Positions 33,801 to 45,517 of a DNA stretch of 64,000 nt are shown here, piece by piece. Origin of the DNA: Begonia masoniana (taxonomy: Eukaryota; Streptophyta; Magnoliopsida; Cucurbitales; Begoniaceae). Under the pieces are notes generated by a model that was given only the letters and a program-made list of their open reading frames with translations, was not told the DNA's origin and made no database searches. Each line of letters begins with the position of its first letter. Positions within the stretch are counted from its first letter, which is position 1. The translations under genes were made by a program, and so were the position numbers. The DNA lies in the NCBI GenBank assembly GCA_022432975.1, contig CM039502.1, positions 10,391,290-10,455,289 of the forward strand, written 5' to 3'.

Positions 33801-33985
33801 TTTTTGTATCATTTGATATCAAAACTTTATGTTATATCATGAGGATTTTATTTTTCTTTTATTAAAGAAATTTTACTATGGGATACATTTCTATTTTTGT
33901 ATCATTTGGTATCAAAACTTTATGTTATATCCTGAGGATTTCATTTTTCTTTTATTAAAGAAATTTTACTATGGGATACATTTGA
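33800..33985. repeat. Tandem duplication, about 93 bp x 2
   Basis: Two adjacent copies contain ATCAAAACTTTATGTTATAT, then TTTTTCTTTTATTAAAGAAA and ATGGGATACATTT, with only a few differences. It lies immediately upstream of gypsy gag debris. Confidence 0.9.
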
Positions 33986-34480
33986 ATACGATTACTACGG
34001 AAGATTTCAAAGTTATAAAGATACAATTTGATACTTTGCAAGAATCAATTAATCTTTTGGCTATATAGTTGCAAAAGTTTCTGAATGGTGAAACTCTATC
34101 AACTTCAAGTGGAGATAAAATGGTAGAAATATGTTTTACAAAAAAGAAAGAAAGTTCAAGATTTTTATTTCATTGTTTAGATGAGCCAATTGGTAAGATA
34201 AATAATAGAGTGAGAAACGTAGGTCGATAAGATATTTGAATATAGCAATTATTTGGATAAATTCAAGGTGAATTTGTGTCATTGGGACATATGAGACAAA
34301 CATCTCTATGGTGGTGAAATCTAAATTTTCAAAGGAAAAGAGATGAAGAAGTTATAGACTCATGAGACAAGATGAAAAGACTTTTGCGTAGAAGATTTGT
34401 TCCTAATTATTTCTTGTTAGATATGTCTATGTCCACATCATTTTATAGGGATACTCTGACATCGATTTTTATGGAGAGAG
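33986..34480 (+). pseudogene. Decayed gypsy gag
   Basis: Short blocks in shifting plus-strand frames fit a gypsy gag: an EDFKVIKIQFDTLQESINLL-like coiled segment (about 34000-34065), then a TSLWW position (about 34300), then WDKMKRLLRRRFVPNYF (about 34360-34425), matching the classic 'KxxLRRRFVPxxY' motif. Multiple stops and shifts are present. Sequence 34480-35230 may be its continuation but is not recognisable. Confidence 0.6.
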
Positions 34481-36840
34481 GAGGGGAATAAGTTCTTTTG
34501 ATCGAAAAATAAAGAACGTTATATTATGTGTCAAGATGAGAAAACACAAACCATGCATCATATTTGGAAATGGATCAAATAGCTAAAGAGAATACTGAAA
34601 CTTCTCCACAAAAGTATTAATCTACTATAGAAGAATCAAATGTGTTTGTCAATGAATTGGTGGATGTTAGTTGTGCAGAAGTCCAGTCGGGGAATGACAT
34701 CAATTGTGCTCATGACGAGCCTTATCTTATGATGAAAGCAAAGTCTATGAATATGCAATTTGCCCAAGAAAGTGTGGCTTTGAAATCCCCATTGCTAAAA
34801 TTGCATTTTATCAAATCTCCCCACACATTTAAAGAAAAAGAGATGAGTTTTAATGTTAATATTGCTAACTGTTAGTTTTAAAGAGACTACGAAGAGAGAT
34901 TCATGATTGAAAGAGCTTCCAAAACATAGAGGAAACTCCACAGAGTTTGCTAGTATGGTTCCAAATGGTTTACTGATGGGATTACCATCGTTCTATTCCA
35001 TCAAATATTGTGTCAAAAATTTAGTTACATTTTGTGTTCCATATCTTGCTTCGTTCTTTTCCATCAACATTGATGCACATATCATTTTACACTCTTGTAC
35101 TACCCAAATGAAATATCAAATCCAAACTCATGCTTTCCAACTAAGATTTCTTGCTTCAAATTCAAATCCACAAGCACTACAATTGTGCTCTTGAACAACA
35201 TAAGTCCATCAAAACCGACCTCTCAATCATTATTTTTGTCATGACCTGAGGAGGGGCCAGAGCAGAAACGCGAGATCGGGCAACCCAATTCCCCAAAAAG
35301 AATCAATTACCAGCCCAAGACAAAAGTTTGGCATTGGAAGCCCTTAAGATAAACCAAGCTTAGCCCACAATATGAAAATACCAAGCATACAACATATTAA
35401 TATTAAAACTTAACCAATATTCAATTGTGCATGAAAATAAAGGAAAAGACTGATAACTTTTAAATTAGAGTTATTTTATACAATAATTAGTTGAAAGAAC
35501 GAATATGAATTGAGTGATTGCAAGAAGAAATTGGTAGTAATTTACTACAATTGTTATGTAATGCTGCAGCATTAGTGCCTTGATTTAATTTAATATATTT
35601 TATGCAGATTATCTATTAAAAGTAGATTTTTCTCCTTAAATTGAATTTTATATTTGAATGCAATTTTAATAATGGGAGAATCAAATTCAAAGGAACTGAA
35701 GATTATAGAGAAAGAGGAAGCAAATCAAAGAAATAATTGGTTATCATAAAAAAGGGAATAAATCAAGAAATTATGGCGGAGATTTTGGAAAGCAGTAAAC
35801 ACATAGCATGCAGAAGAAGACAAAAATGGAAGGAAAAGTCAAATGGAATAAATAGATTTAGAATTATTGGAGCACATGGAACGAGAGTCAAAGAAAGAGA
35901 AAAATCATCCTGGAAGAGGGCTAAAACAGGTGGAACAATAAAATAAAATATATTTGAGAGAGAAAAGAAGAGATTTGCATGCAGAACAAAAGGAGAGCAC
36001 TTTTGTAAAAGAAGCAGCGCGACGAAAAATCGAGAAGAGTTCTGGATCTGGAGAAGAAGACTGACGACGCCATAATTCTGATCTTCTCCCTTTTCTCCTT
36101 TTTACTGTCTATGATTTTTGTTAACATTATTATTTTGAGTTTTATTTAATTATGTCTAGTAGCTAAACTCAGTACTTGGTTAGGACGATAGTATTTGTTA
36201 CGGATTTTGCTACGATCTCGGTTTTATTTATGCTATTGTTTACTGAACAATTATTTGTTATATTCCTTGCTTAATTCAGATCATATCGATAGATAAGTTG
36301 ATGATCCATGTTTATATTGTATCGAAAGTTAAATATAAATTCTAAGATGCACGAATAATTAATCAGATTAACTTGTTACAAAATAGTTAGCATTAATTCG
36401 ATTGGCAATAAGAATTGGGTTTATCAAGATTCAATATTAGTTACCTTCTTTCAATATAGAGAGAAATTCTAAATTGAATTTACCTAGACAATTCGAAAGA
36501 ATCCTAGAATTAATTTATTCTTACTGTTCATAGACAATGCTGCAGAGCATTACCAGAGCATCAGTAGTAAAATTATCGTAACAAAGAAATCGATCCTAGC
36601 CAAGACTCCCATTTACTGATTTTATCTCGTTTATCCTGCTTTCTTTTGATTACATCGTCATTCGGATTTTATTTCTAATTATTTTTATTTATCATTTTAA
36701 TATTTTTATAAGATTTTTATAGCAATTTAAACATAGTTAAAAATATCCTCGTAGGATCGATATTTTATATACTACTTGATTGTGATACGTGCACTTGCGT
36801 AGAAGTGTAAAATCACTAACAAAAACCCAAATCCATCAAT
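34481..36840 (+). other. Decayed gypsy interior and LTR-like sequence
   Basis: 34642-34875 and 34907-35194 are open but show no known domain. 35231-36840 looks like an LTR: it has a purine-rich leader (35690-36060) and, near 36740-36800, the phrase ATACTACTTGATTGTGATAC then GTGCACTTGCGTAGAA, which is widespread near the 3' end of plant gypsy LTRs. No boundaries or duplication were found. Confidence 0.35.
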
Positions 36841-39800
36841 TAAATTACATACCCAAATCTAGATAGAGTTTGCAACTAAAGTCTTACTTGAGAAAATACA
36901 ATCAAAGATAATATAACAATGTCTATCTTCTGCACTCCATTGGATCAAATCCTAGTTAGTCTTCTCCTTACCTGGATTTGTGGGGGGGGGGGGGGAGTGT
37001 TTTTTGGGTTGGTAATTAACTCAGTAATAAAGTTATACTTAATGCATTCCGTTTAAAACCAAATTTTTATCTTTATTTCAAAAACATGATTACCTTTCAA
37101 AAACTATGCATGGATTAAATAAAAGAATAAATGAAAACATCTTTTTTTTAATTGAAAATCTGGCTCCACGATTTGGGGGTGCTGGGAGCGAAAGTTCTAA
37201 TGTGAAATCTCGGATTTCTACTGTTGGCTGAAAATGGACAACAACTTCGAACAAAAACAACTCGAGTTTTGCTTAGACTTTGAAGCTAAAATTTAGATAG
37301 TTTGTTGGGGAGGGAGTGATTAAGACGTGGTTCAAATTTGGGGTCGAAATGATTGGTGGAGCGAAAGTTATGCTTGAAATGGTGGGTGGTGCTGGGAGCT
37401 CAGAATATTGCCCCGACCGAGAACATAGGTCAACTTGGGAGAAACATAACTCTCTCGTTTGAAGCTGAATATGTATGGTTTTTGAGGCAAGATGAAGCTA
37501 TAGGTGTGAAGAAGATTGTCTCCAAAAATGGAGGTCTAAATCGTTGCGGAGAAAAAGTTATTTATGTTGGAATGATAACTGCTTGGAAAGGAATGAAACA
37601 ACAACAAACAACACTTTGAAATTTGGCAGAGGATGATTCTTTAATGATGGAGGTTGAGAGTTTATCTACACCCTTGCTAGATATTCTATCTCTAAAAGAA
37701 GAGAATGGAGAAGAAATGTAGCAAAATGGAGTCCATCTACACTCACAAAGGTGGAATCTAAACATTAAACAGCACACACACTACACTTGAATATTACTCA
37801 CCAAGGAGAGGTGGTTACTTGAAGGGAACTTCAAGTTTGAAAGGAAGAAGACTTTTCACGATTTTCATTCAAAATAAGCTGCCAAGAGCAACTCTTAAGG
37901 GTGGTATAAATACTACCTTAAGAATTAAGATTGACAACCTAAAGAGAAAATTAATACAAAAAAGGTAAACTAAAAGTGGGAGAAATGGGGCGTTCGGCCA
38001 AATGGGTAAAGATCCCACACATTTTTTTGCATCCCCGTACCATTTGACTTTCTAACCCTAGAGAGTGATCTTACTAGCTATCATATGTTTTTCCTAGCAC
38101 TCTCATCTCTCTTCTATCACTCTAGTACATCCAAAACATAATTTAAAATAAAAACACATCACATAATCCACTCGACCAACTTGGATGAGTCGAGTGGACA
38201 TTACACTTGGTTCAACATTAAGAAGAACTAAAATAAGGTTCAAACAAAAACTAGGACATGAAATAGTAGACCCAAGAAGTGGTCTTCAAGCTTCAAAAAG
38301 ATGATAAGAATCGTGGCCACCCAAGTGATCTCCATGGTCGAAGTGTTGAGCTCTCAGGTCCTTCCTTTTTGCCTCCCACAGTAGCACATGCTTTTGGATT
38401 CTTGAAACTCTTCTTAGGTGTGAACTTTGACATCTCTTTGTGACTTCGTGGTGGAGGCCCTCCATTGCTTCTTTGCAAGCCACTTTTCCTACAAAAATAA
38501 AGAGAAATAAAACATAAGCTTAGCCTCCATAGTGTTTGCCTTGTATTAGGTTTTCGTGGCACATCATCACTCCAGCACATCTCAAAGAAAAACGATGAGC
38601 TAGAAAGCAAGTGTGATGGCAATCTGGAGATCCAGCCCATCACTCAAGTGGTAGGTGACCAATGGTCAACAACGACACAAACCCGCACAGATATCCACCT
38701 TGATCAGGTTTTGGGGTTATCGGGCCACCAAGGAACACGTGATCACCGCCCTATCACCCTGTGTATACATGCAAACAAACCGCCTTCACACAATAGAATG
38801 TGGTATTAGGATAGCCTCGTGATGTTTTGGCACCCAACCGTCCAAAGTTTCAAGAGGATTCATCCTCTCAATATCCACAGTAAAAACATCATAATGTATG
38901 CTAAAATAAACGTAAGTGAAAACCTACGTATATATGTATAAAAATTGACTTTCTGGTGACCAGATCCTGTCATAAATTTTACAAGTGACAACCCACCAAA
39001 ATACGGTTTTCAAAAAAACCATGCTATGCAAATTCAGAAAGCATAAAAACTCTACCTCAACTGAGCTGCACAACACTCAAAAAAATGTTTTCAGTCCATC
39101 TATACAAAAAAATCTGACCAAAACAAGATTTTTGGGCAACAAAATCCTAAACATAAAAATAAATATTTTATGGCAAAATACAATGACATATTTCAATAAG
39201 ATAAGAAACATCAAATCATTAAATCCATGCGAATAGCTGGCACTGGCTTAGTTGAACAATAGCTCCATAACCTGACTTATGCATAATGTACCCTAAAATT
39301 GTCTTGTAAAAAATTTACCCACGACTCTTTTATCTAATGGTAACACAACCTTAATAGATCATAGATAAAATATATAGATTATCCAACTGGTTGGACAACT
39401 CATCATCCTTCGACAACATACACTTATTCTTAGTCATTATTATACACGAAGAAAACTAATATGCTTCTCAACAACTAATAACATTACCGATTCTTCCCAC
39501 AATGATGTATCATTACGATTAACATGACAACAATGTAAGTCACAGATTGTGGTCTAAACTCACTCAACAACTTAAATCATCTCAAACAGAGTAATAGAAA
39601 TTGAAACGGTATTGGGAACTATGGCAGATCTTTGAGAAAAATATCAACATATTAAATTTAAACTAACAAACTCAAATCATGTCGGACTACCACGTAGTCA
39701 CTGTTAACCTTTAAAACAGTTCCATAAGTGCTTTAATCTTCAATATCCACTCAAACAAGGTGCAAGGTAGGGTTAACAAGATTTATTTTTTATTTTTATT

Positions 39801-40579
39801 TTTATTTTTTTCAATTCTGATGGAAAACAACAACTTGTCTTCTTACCAACAAAGGAATCACAGCCATTGCATCACAATCAACTTTTACTTCATACTCACT
39901 CAACCAGTTTCTTAACAAAAATTATATCAAGTTTGTTGGCATCTTTTGCTTGACATTTCACTACTATAAATTTTTGCTCACAAATGTCGACTACCAAAGG
40001 CACTTCATAATTCACACTTAATGATGTCATTCATACTAAAATGTTAATCATAATGTCGAAACAAAATAATTTTTTTTCTTAACGTCCAACAACACTTGAC
40101 TAATGAAAGCTCATAATATCACAACGCTATGTCCAATACATTTATACGCGTAGAACGTCCTTATTTGTTCTTCTTAGTTAATATAATCTCACTAGCCACT
40201 TGCCAAGTATAAACTCAACATGTTAAATGGTAATCAAATTCTTAAAAATATCACAAACTTTTGTACATGTGAGACTAACGTAAATCTTACGCAACAAGTG
40301 ATTTCTAATTTAACAATTTATCACTTATAACCAACCACTTCAATATATAGCGCCAAGTGCACAAACTTGACATGACACCCCAAAATTTATAAGCTCTTCA
40401 TAGACCAAGTTATGGAGTATTCCATTCTATGACTTACGATACAGTAGTTATGATAAAACTTTACCTCAATTTAATACCCAATCTGTATCGCAAACGGAGT
40501 AGTCGGTTTTTAAGAATTTGTTTTTCATCATTTCCTCAAGATTGAAAGTAGTGAAAATCTCGTGCTTCACCGACATAAT
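36841..40579. other. Unclassified repeat-like region without genes
   Basis: No supported coding sequence. A G-run lies at about 36982-36994. A short hairpin, TCCACTCGAC..GTCGAGTGGA, lies at about 38170-38200. The stretch 38660-38940 resembles the interior of long gypsy LTRs (a GATCACCGCCCTATCACC block), and CATGACACCCCAAAATTT near 40370 resembles an LTR end. No LTR pair could be delimited. Open frames such as 37353-37619 and 38293-38643 show no domains. Confidence 0.35.
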
Positions 40580-40914
40580 TGTTGAACACAATTAAGAAAA
40601 ATACATATAACAAAATATTATACAAGTCAAATGTTTTATCTTTATTTTTTTGTACTCACTTTCTCTCACGGAGGTTTGGATTTTGTAAATGGGATGTTTG
40701 GAACTCTGTCCTTAAACCTCTATTTATATAGGCTAGGGAGATACAAGAAGAAACAAATTCTTCTTCTTCTAGCCACAAAAGGAATAGTGAATGCAGCCAT
40801 CAAAGGAATAGTGAATGGAGACTTTAAAGTCTCCATTCACACATGAGGAATCTTCACAAATAATTGCATCTCATGGATAGATGGTTGTTGGTTGGACGAC
40901 AATAAATGTCAACA
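40580..40914 (-). repeat. Copia LTR (truncated element, related to the 8.6-14.3 kb copy)
   Basis: It starts TGTTGAACACAATT and ends AATGTCAACA. It shares TTTTTTTGTACTCACTTTCT-type and CTCTCACGGAGGTTTGGATT blocks with the LTRs at 8556 and 13993, but diverges in the middle. In minus orientation a polypurine tract (TTGAGGGGGAG) precedes it. Confidence 0.85.
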
Positions 40915-41345
40915 CTCCCCCTCAATGTCGGCCATCATGTTGAGTTGCTTTCGAAATTCTTCATATTTTCTAACATTCAGACTTTTTGTGAACAAATCCG
41001 CAACTTGATCTGTTGTCTTCACATAATGCATCTCTATCTCTTCTTGTAAGACTTTTTCTCTAATAAAATGATAATGCACCTCCACATGCTTAGTCCTTGC
41101 ATGAAATGCCAAATTTTCTGCCAAACGGATTGCTGATTGATTATCGCAATAAAGTGGTATTGCATAATCAACTGATTGGTGCAAATCTTTCATCAACTGA
41201 ATTAGCCATGTACTCTCCTGAGCTGCCATGGCTGCTACTCGATACTCTGCTTCGGTAGTTGACAGCGAAATTGTTGGTTGTCGCTTATTACACCAGGAAA
41301 TTGTTCCACCTCCGGGTTTAAACACATATTCAGTCATTGATGGTG
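40909..41345 (-). pseudogene. Copia RNase H, C-terminal fragment
   Basis: The blocks are [72 protein letters not shown] and [15 protein letters not shown]. They are uninterrupted and better preserved than the copy at 8833 (here CDN is intact). Upstream of about 41340 the sequence switches abruptly to GC-rich DNA and then a gypsy gag. The RT and all other domains are missing. Confidence 0.88.
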
Positions 41346-41465
41346 ATCTGGTGCGCGCTCCATCGCCCAACCAGAAGCAGCCACACGCGCGCCATCGGGT
41401 GGAGGTGTTGCTGATCTTCGTGCGCGCCATCGATGGTCAAGCTGCAGCCTTTTCGCACCACCTCA
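41346..41465. other. GC-rich junction between copia RNase H and gypsy gag
   Basis: About 120 bp containing GCGCGC and GTGCGCGCCATCGATGG motifs, unlike either neighbour. It may be the 3' part of the gypsy gag linker or filler DNA at a rearrangement junction. Confidence 0.45.
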
Positions 41466-42230
41466 GCGATCCGGGTGTGGCGATCTGAAGGTGATGATCA
41501 GTGCCAGTGAAGCAATCCATGCGCGCACTTCCTCTTCTTTGACCTTATTATATTGACCTTCGTCCTCCTCACTCTTCCATTCGCCTGTTGATTTCTTAAT
41601 TACCATCACACGGCGGTTAGTGCATTCGTTAGCATAATGTCCTTTTCCCAAACATTTGAAACATTGGATATCACGTGCCCTTGGTCCTTTTGTTTGGCTT
41701 TCTTGGGTTTTGTTTGATGTGGGATGGTGAATAGTGTTTGATTCTTTCGGAGGCCAATTTCGATTGAAGGGCCTCTTGTCTTCATGCCTTGGATTGGTCT
41801 TGTCGAAATTGAAATTTCGTGGTGGAAATTTGTTAGGCAAGTCGATCTTGCGTTTCCTCTTTAATTGCCTCTCCACCGTGAGAGCTAATTGTATGACTAT
41901 ATCCATGGTCCTCAATTGTTGCATTTCTGCCGCGTCACATATATCGCGGTTCAAACCTCGTATAAACTGAGCAATGAGTTGTTCTTCAGGCTCATCAATA
42001 GCACAACGCATATTGAGAGTCTCGAATTCCGTAAGGTACTCATCGACCGTGAGATTGTTTTGCTTGAGGTTGTGGAGTTGATGAAAGAGTTCATGTTTGT
42101 AGTGTCGGGGGACGAACCTATGGTGCATTAGGTCTTTCATGGAATTCCAAGTGGAAAACGGCCAGAGATCACATGACCAAAAAGTGAACTTTATCCAACC
42201 AAAACTCACAGCTTGGAAAACTTATCATAG
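41466..42230 (-). pseudogene. Gypsy gag with zinc knuckle (fragment)
   Basis: The blocks are FSTWNSMKDLMHHRFVPRHY, then FHQLHNLKQNNLTVDEYLTE, EEQLIAQFIRGLNRDI and AEMQQLRTMDIVIQLALTVE, which are the Retrotrans_gag domain. A zinc knuckle, CFKCLGKGHYANEC, follows near residue 190 of the open frame. It is a 248-codon uninterrupted frame, so only mildly decayed. It is a different gypsy family from 18813-26122. Confidence 0.88.
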
Positions 42231-42279
42231 ATTTGGTGTTGCTACAAGTGTTTTAACACCAAACTCATATGCCTTGCAT

Positions 42280-42530
42280 GATCCTCCTTAGTTCTAGAAT
42301 AGATGAGAAGTCGTCTATGACATACTATGACAATTTGTCCAAATACTCGTGAACACGCTGTTCATAGGTCCATGATCTGCTGGTGCAGTTGTGTTCAAAC
42401 CAAAAGACATAACCAAAAACTCTACTGTCCATACCTTGTACGAAAAGCAGTCTTTGGAATATCCTCAGATTACCTTCAACTGATCAATAACCTGACTCAG
42501 ACAATCCGTAGAGAAAACTCTTGTCACCAT
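42280..42530 (-). pseudogene. Gypsy reverse transcriptase remnant
   Basis: In shifting minus-strand frames there is EFLVMSFGLNTTAPA, corresponding to the RT motif 'FxVMPFGLTNAPA', then an MDLMN-like block and YLDKL, which precede the YxDD region. The catalytic box is not preserved (an IDDF-like remnant). It is cut by the assembly gap. Confidence 0.6.
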
Positions 42531-42630
42531 NNNNNNNNNNNNNNNNNNNNNNNNNNNNNNNNNNNNNNNNNNNNNNNNNNNNNNNNNNNNNNNNNNNNNN
42601 NNNNNNNNNNNNNNNNNNNNNNNNNNNNNN
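42531..42630. other. Assembly gap (100 N)
   Basis: A run of 100 N, a conventional gap size, so the true distance is unknown. It lies between gypsy debris and the NPF5.8/5.9-like exons. Confidence 1.
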
Positions 42631-43053
42631 TTTGCAGAAAAATCAACGAAAGTTGCTCTAGGTTATTACTTTATCGATTCTGAATTGTTTACGCACTATA
42701 TGCGGAAAAAAATATAAACGGACGGACTGTGTTTTGAAACAGTTCGTCCGTTCTCGGTAATGGACACTCTGTTTTTAAGAGTCCGTCTGTTCTATGACAA
42801 AATTCGAGATCAGACGATAAAAGGACATCTGCCAGGGTTGGATTTGTTAGATTTTTCATAGTTTAAGGTTAAGGGCGTTAAAGATGATAGTTTAGGGTTT
42901 GAAATAAAAAAAATGTATACTTTAGGATTTTAATTGGTAATTTCTCAAAAAAAATTTACGAAAAAATTTACTATTGAAAATCAATGTTCAAAACTCATCT
43001 ATACATACTAAAAAAAAAAGAACAAAAAAAAAGGATTGTGGTAGGATAATTAC
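42631..43053. other. Hairpin-bearing repeat end; intron side of NPF exon 2
   Basis: 42719-42750 forms a hairpin (CGGACGGACTGT..ACAGTTCGTCCG). The following ~200 bp resemble Mutator-type termini in this window (TTTAGGATTTTAATTGGTAATTTC-like). The stretch nearest 43053 is the start of the intron after NPF exon 2. Confidence 0.4.
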
Positions 43054-43442
43054 CAGGACATAGAGAAAACCAGCGGCGAAAATGGTGGGATACTTATCCC
43101 AATAAGAGTCAGCAAGGGGTGCCAGCAAGAGGGGCAGCATGGACGTAAAACCACACCAGGTATTCACTGTCTTGGCTGCAGAAGAGTTACTCATCTTCAC
43201 GACATCTGTAAGATAAGTCACTAAATTTGACGCCACTCCTTTGTACACAAACCTTTCCATTCCAGCTATCACTGCAATAAACCACGCAAATTTCAATATT
43301 CTGGCCATGTCTTACCAACCCAGTTTGCCCACAGAGAAACCCTAAACCGAAACGATCTCTAGAGAGAGAAAGGAGAGAGAGAGGTACCTATTAGGAGAAG
43401 ACACGACTTACTGAGTCCTCTGAGTCTCTGCTCTTCATCCAT
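43054..43442 (-). CDS. NRT1/PTR family transporter, NPF5.8/5.9-like exons 1-2 (5' fragment)
   Basis: Exon 1 is 43442-43388 (ATG at 43442, [18 protein letters not shown]) and ends ATAG|GTACC. Exon 2 is 43271-43054 (218 bp). It follows TTGCAG, starts [20 protein letters not shown] and contains [35 protein letters not shown] and AAGFLYVL, and ends CTG|GTAATT. It therefore covers TM1-TM3 with the family's ExxER-type motif (GMERF). The 218-bp second exon is typical of plant NPF genes. Together they give 91 codons with phase 0 at the end. From memory, the sequence is closest to the NPF5.8/5.9 group. No matching third exon was found downstream before 30.7 kb, where an NPF5.5-like C-terminal half begins on the same strand. 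Confidence 0.85.
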
Positions 43443-44838
43443 TTGAGAGAATGACTGCAGTGGAGGGAGAAGATGTGGAAAAAATAGAGGGAAGGAGGAG
43501 GCAGTTTTTGGTTCTAGATTATGAGTGTAAGTGTAGAGAAATGGCACGTAGCTTTCATTGTTAGAATCTCTGTTGCTTCTCCACCACAAAAGATGAGTAT
43601 AGCCTCATCTTCCATTATATATTAGCAGAGCTGTGCTTCCAGAAAATGAATTTAAAGACTCTTTTCTCATTTGTCATCGTAAAAAGTTGCAGAAAACGAT
43701 CTCGGTGAGTAAGCATTTTGAATACTGCTTCGAACATATCTTACTCTCTCTCTGTTTCCACATATTAAGATAAAACCGAGGAAAAATAGTATATTTTGTC
43801 GTCATTTTTTAGATTGTGAAGCTCTCATGCATGCTCTTCAATGAAGTTTCGTCCACCCAATGCGCCAACTGGTTGCCACGTGGCGTTATTTACACGTGGG
43901 ATGGTCGTTCCTGTGACAGCTGACAGGTGAAAGCAAATGGAGTTTCACTGTGTTTCAAGAACAAGGGAAGATCTCATCAAGTGTGATCTTATATTCCAAT
44001 TTGCACGTGATTAAGAGAATTTAGCATAGAGTAAATGACTTGTTTTTAGGTTTATCATAATTGTTAATACTGATACAATATTGTTCGCTTTGAGTCATAA
44101 TTCATACGAATTTGTTCTTAGAGTTAAATCAAAATAATTTAATTTTCACTCTTTCAAATGATATGTGTATTTCAGTAGTATAGGCTGAACTTTCCCGATC
44201 AACAAAATTTTGAATCATCTTTACCTTCGCATGGTGGGTTGTTACATAAGTATAATATATATTATTTTCGAATGGTAAAATTAAAATTTATCTTCTATCC
44301 ATTGATAATTTCTTCATAGATCCTCGTTATTGGTTTTCTTTTCGATTTCCCGTTCTACTATTTCACCAACTACGGTAATTCTTCCAAAGAAAAAGAAAAA
44401 CTCAGGTAGATTTTCTTGAAATTGTGGTTACCAAATTATTTAGGTCCACTACTTGAACACTAACCTCTACCTTGATTACGTGATGGTGTAAATGACGAAG
44501 AATAAAAGCAGAAACAAGCAATAAAGATCAATAGAAAAAAGGGAAACCCTACTACTTTCTTTCTTGAAATAGACAAAACCCAGTTTCATCGATCTCGTCA
44601 AACCCTAATCTTAATCCAGTCAAAAACCAGAGCAAAAAAGAAAGAGAAGCCTCCCACGCTAAGTTGATTGCTTTTTTAACGCACTGTTTGCGTTACGCAG
44701 CCATGAGCTAGGGCTGCGATTCACGGCAAGCTCCACTTTTTAAGCGCATGGAAACACAAGATAGACACACAGACAGAAAGAAAGTGAGATGAACAGGCAA
44801 ATGGTTGGCTTTAAAGACTGAGCATTCGCCTTTTTATT

Positions 44839-44912
<74 letters not shown>

Positions 44913-45508
44913 TTTGTCTACGATCCTCCACTCATTTGGGTGGTTTAGTGAGATGGATTTCACTTCGTTTTTGGGTTCCACCACCATTTTTGGGAAGCTG
45001 TTCAACGTAAATGTATGGTTATCTTTACGTAAAAGAAAAACTTCTGCCTTTGCTGGGCTACAATATACCATAAAAATCTATGATGAATCTCACTCTGAGA
45101 AGGTTTCTAAGATTGAATCTATATTTAGAGTAAATTTGAGTTTTCAGACTTGATATCAGATTAGAAAGCCAATGAAATGACGCTTCGGAGTCTTGTTTTT
45201 TTTCTGGAAAAGTTTGTTCAAGACATCATTAAATGTCCAGATTTTGTAGATTCAGACGTGAAACATAAACATTAAGGAGAATTGCATGAACGATGTTGTC
45301 AATATCTGCCTATTTTGATGCAGTTTAATGAGACTCGTATATCAAACCTTCAAGAACACAGACTAAGTAATCTTATCGGTTGATCAAAAGTAGGTAATCA
45401 GAGATCTTACAGTGACCCACTTGGTTTCAGTCTCCGGTGTTAATGACGATATCTTCAATAACACCAGTTCGTGACATGGAAGCCACAGAAGAACATAAAG
45501 CTAAGTAA
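43443..45508. other. Upstream region of the NPF5.8/5.9-like exons
   Basis: Likely contains the 5' UTR and promoter of the minus-strand gene nearest 43443; a TATATATT stretch (about 43614-43622) is a possible TATA region. No other gene is recognised. The remainder is AT-rich, with a GA microsatellite at 44842-44910. Confidence 0.4.
44842..44910. repeat. (GA)n microsatellite
   Basis: About 34 uninterrupted GA units, producing spurious Leu-Ser open frames on the minus strand. Confidence 0.97.
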
Positions 45509-45517
45509 TAATAATAA

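Noticed and set aside
34907..35194. 95-codon plus-strand frame as a host gene
   Set aside because: It lies within decayed gypsy sequence and shows no domain or conserved start context.
38293..38643. 116-codon minus-strand frame
   Set aside because: No recognisable domain, an overlapping alternative frame, and no promoter or splice context.
44740..45071. Leu/Ser-repeat open frames
   Set aside because: They are translations of the GA microsatellite.
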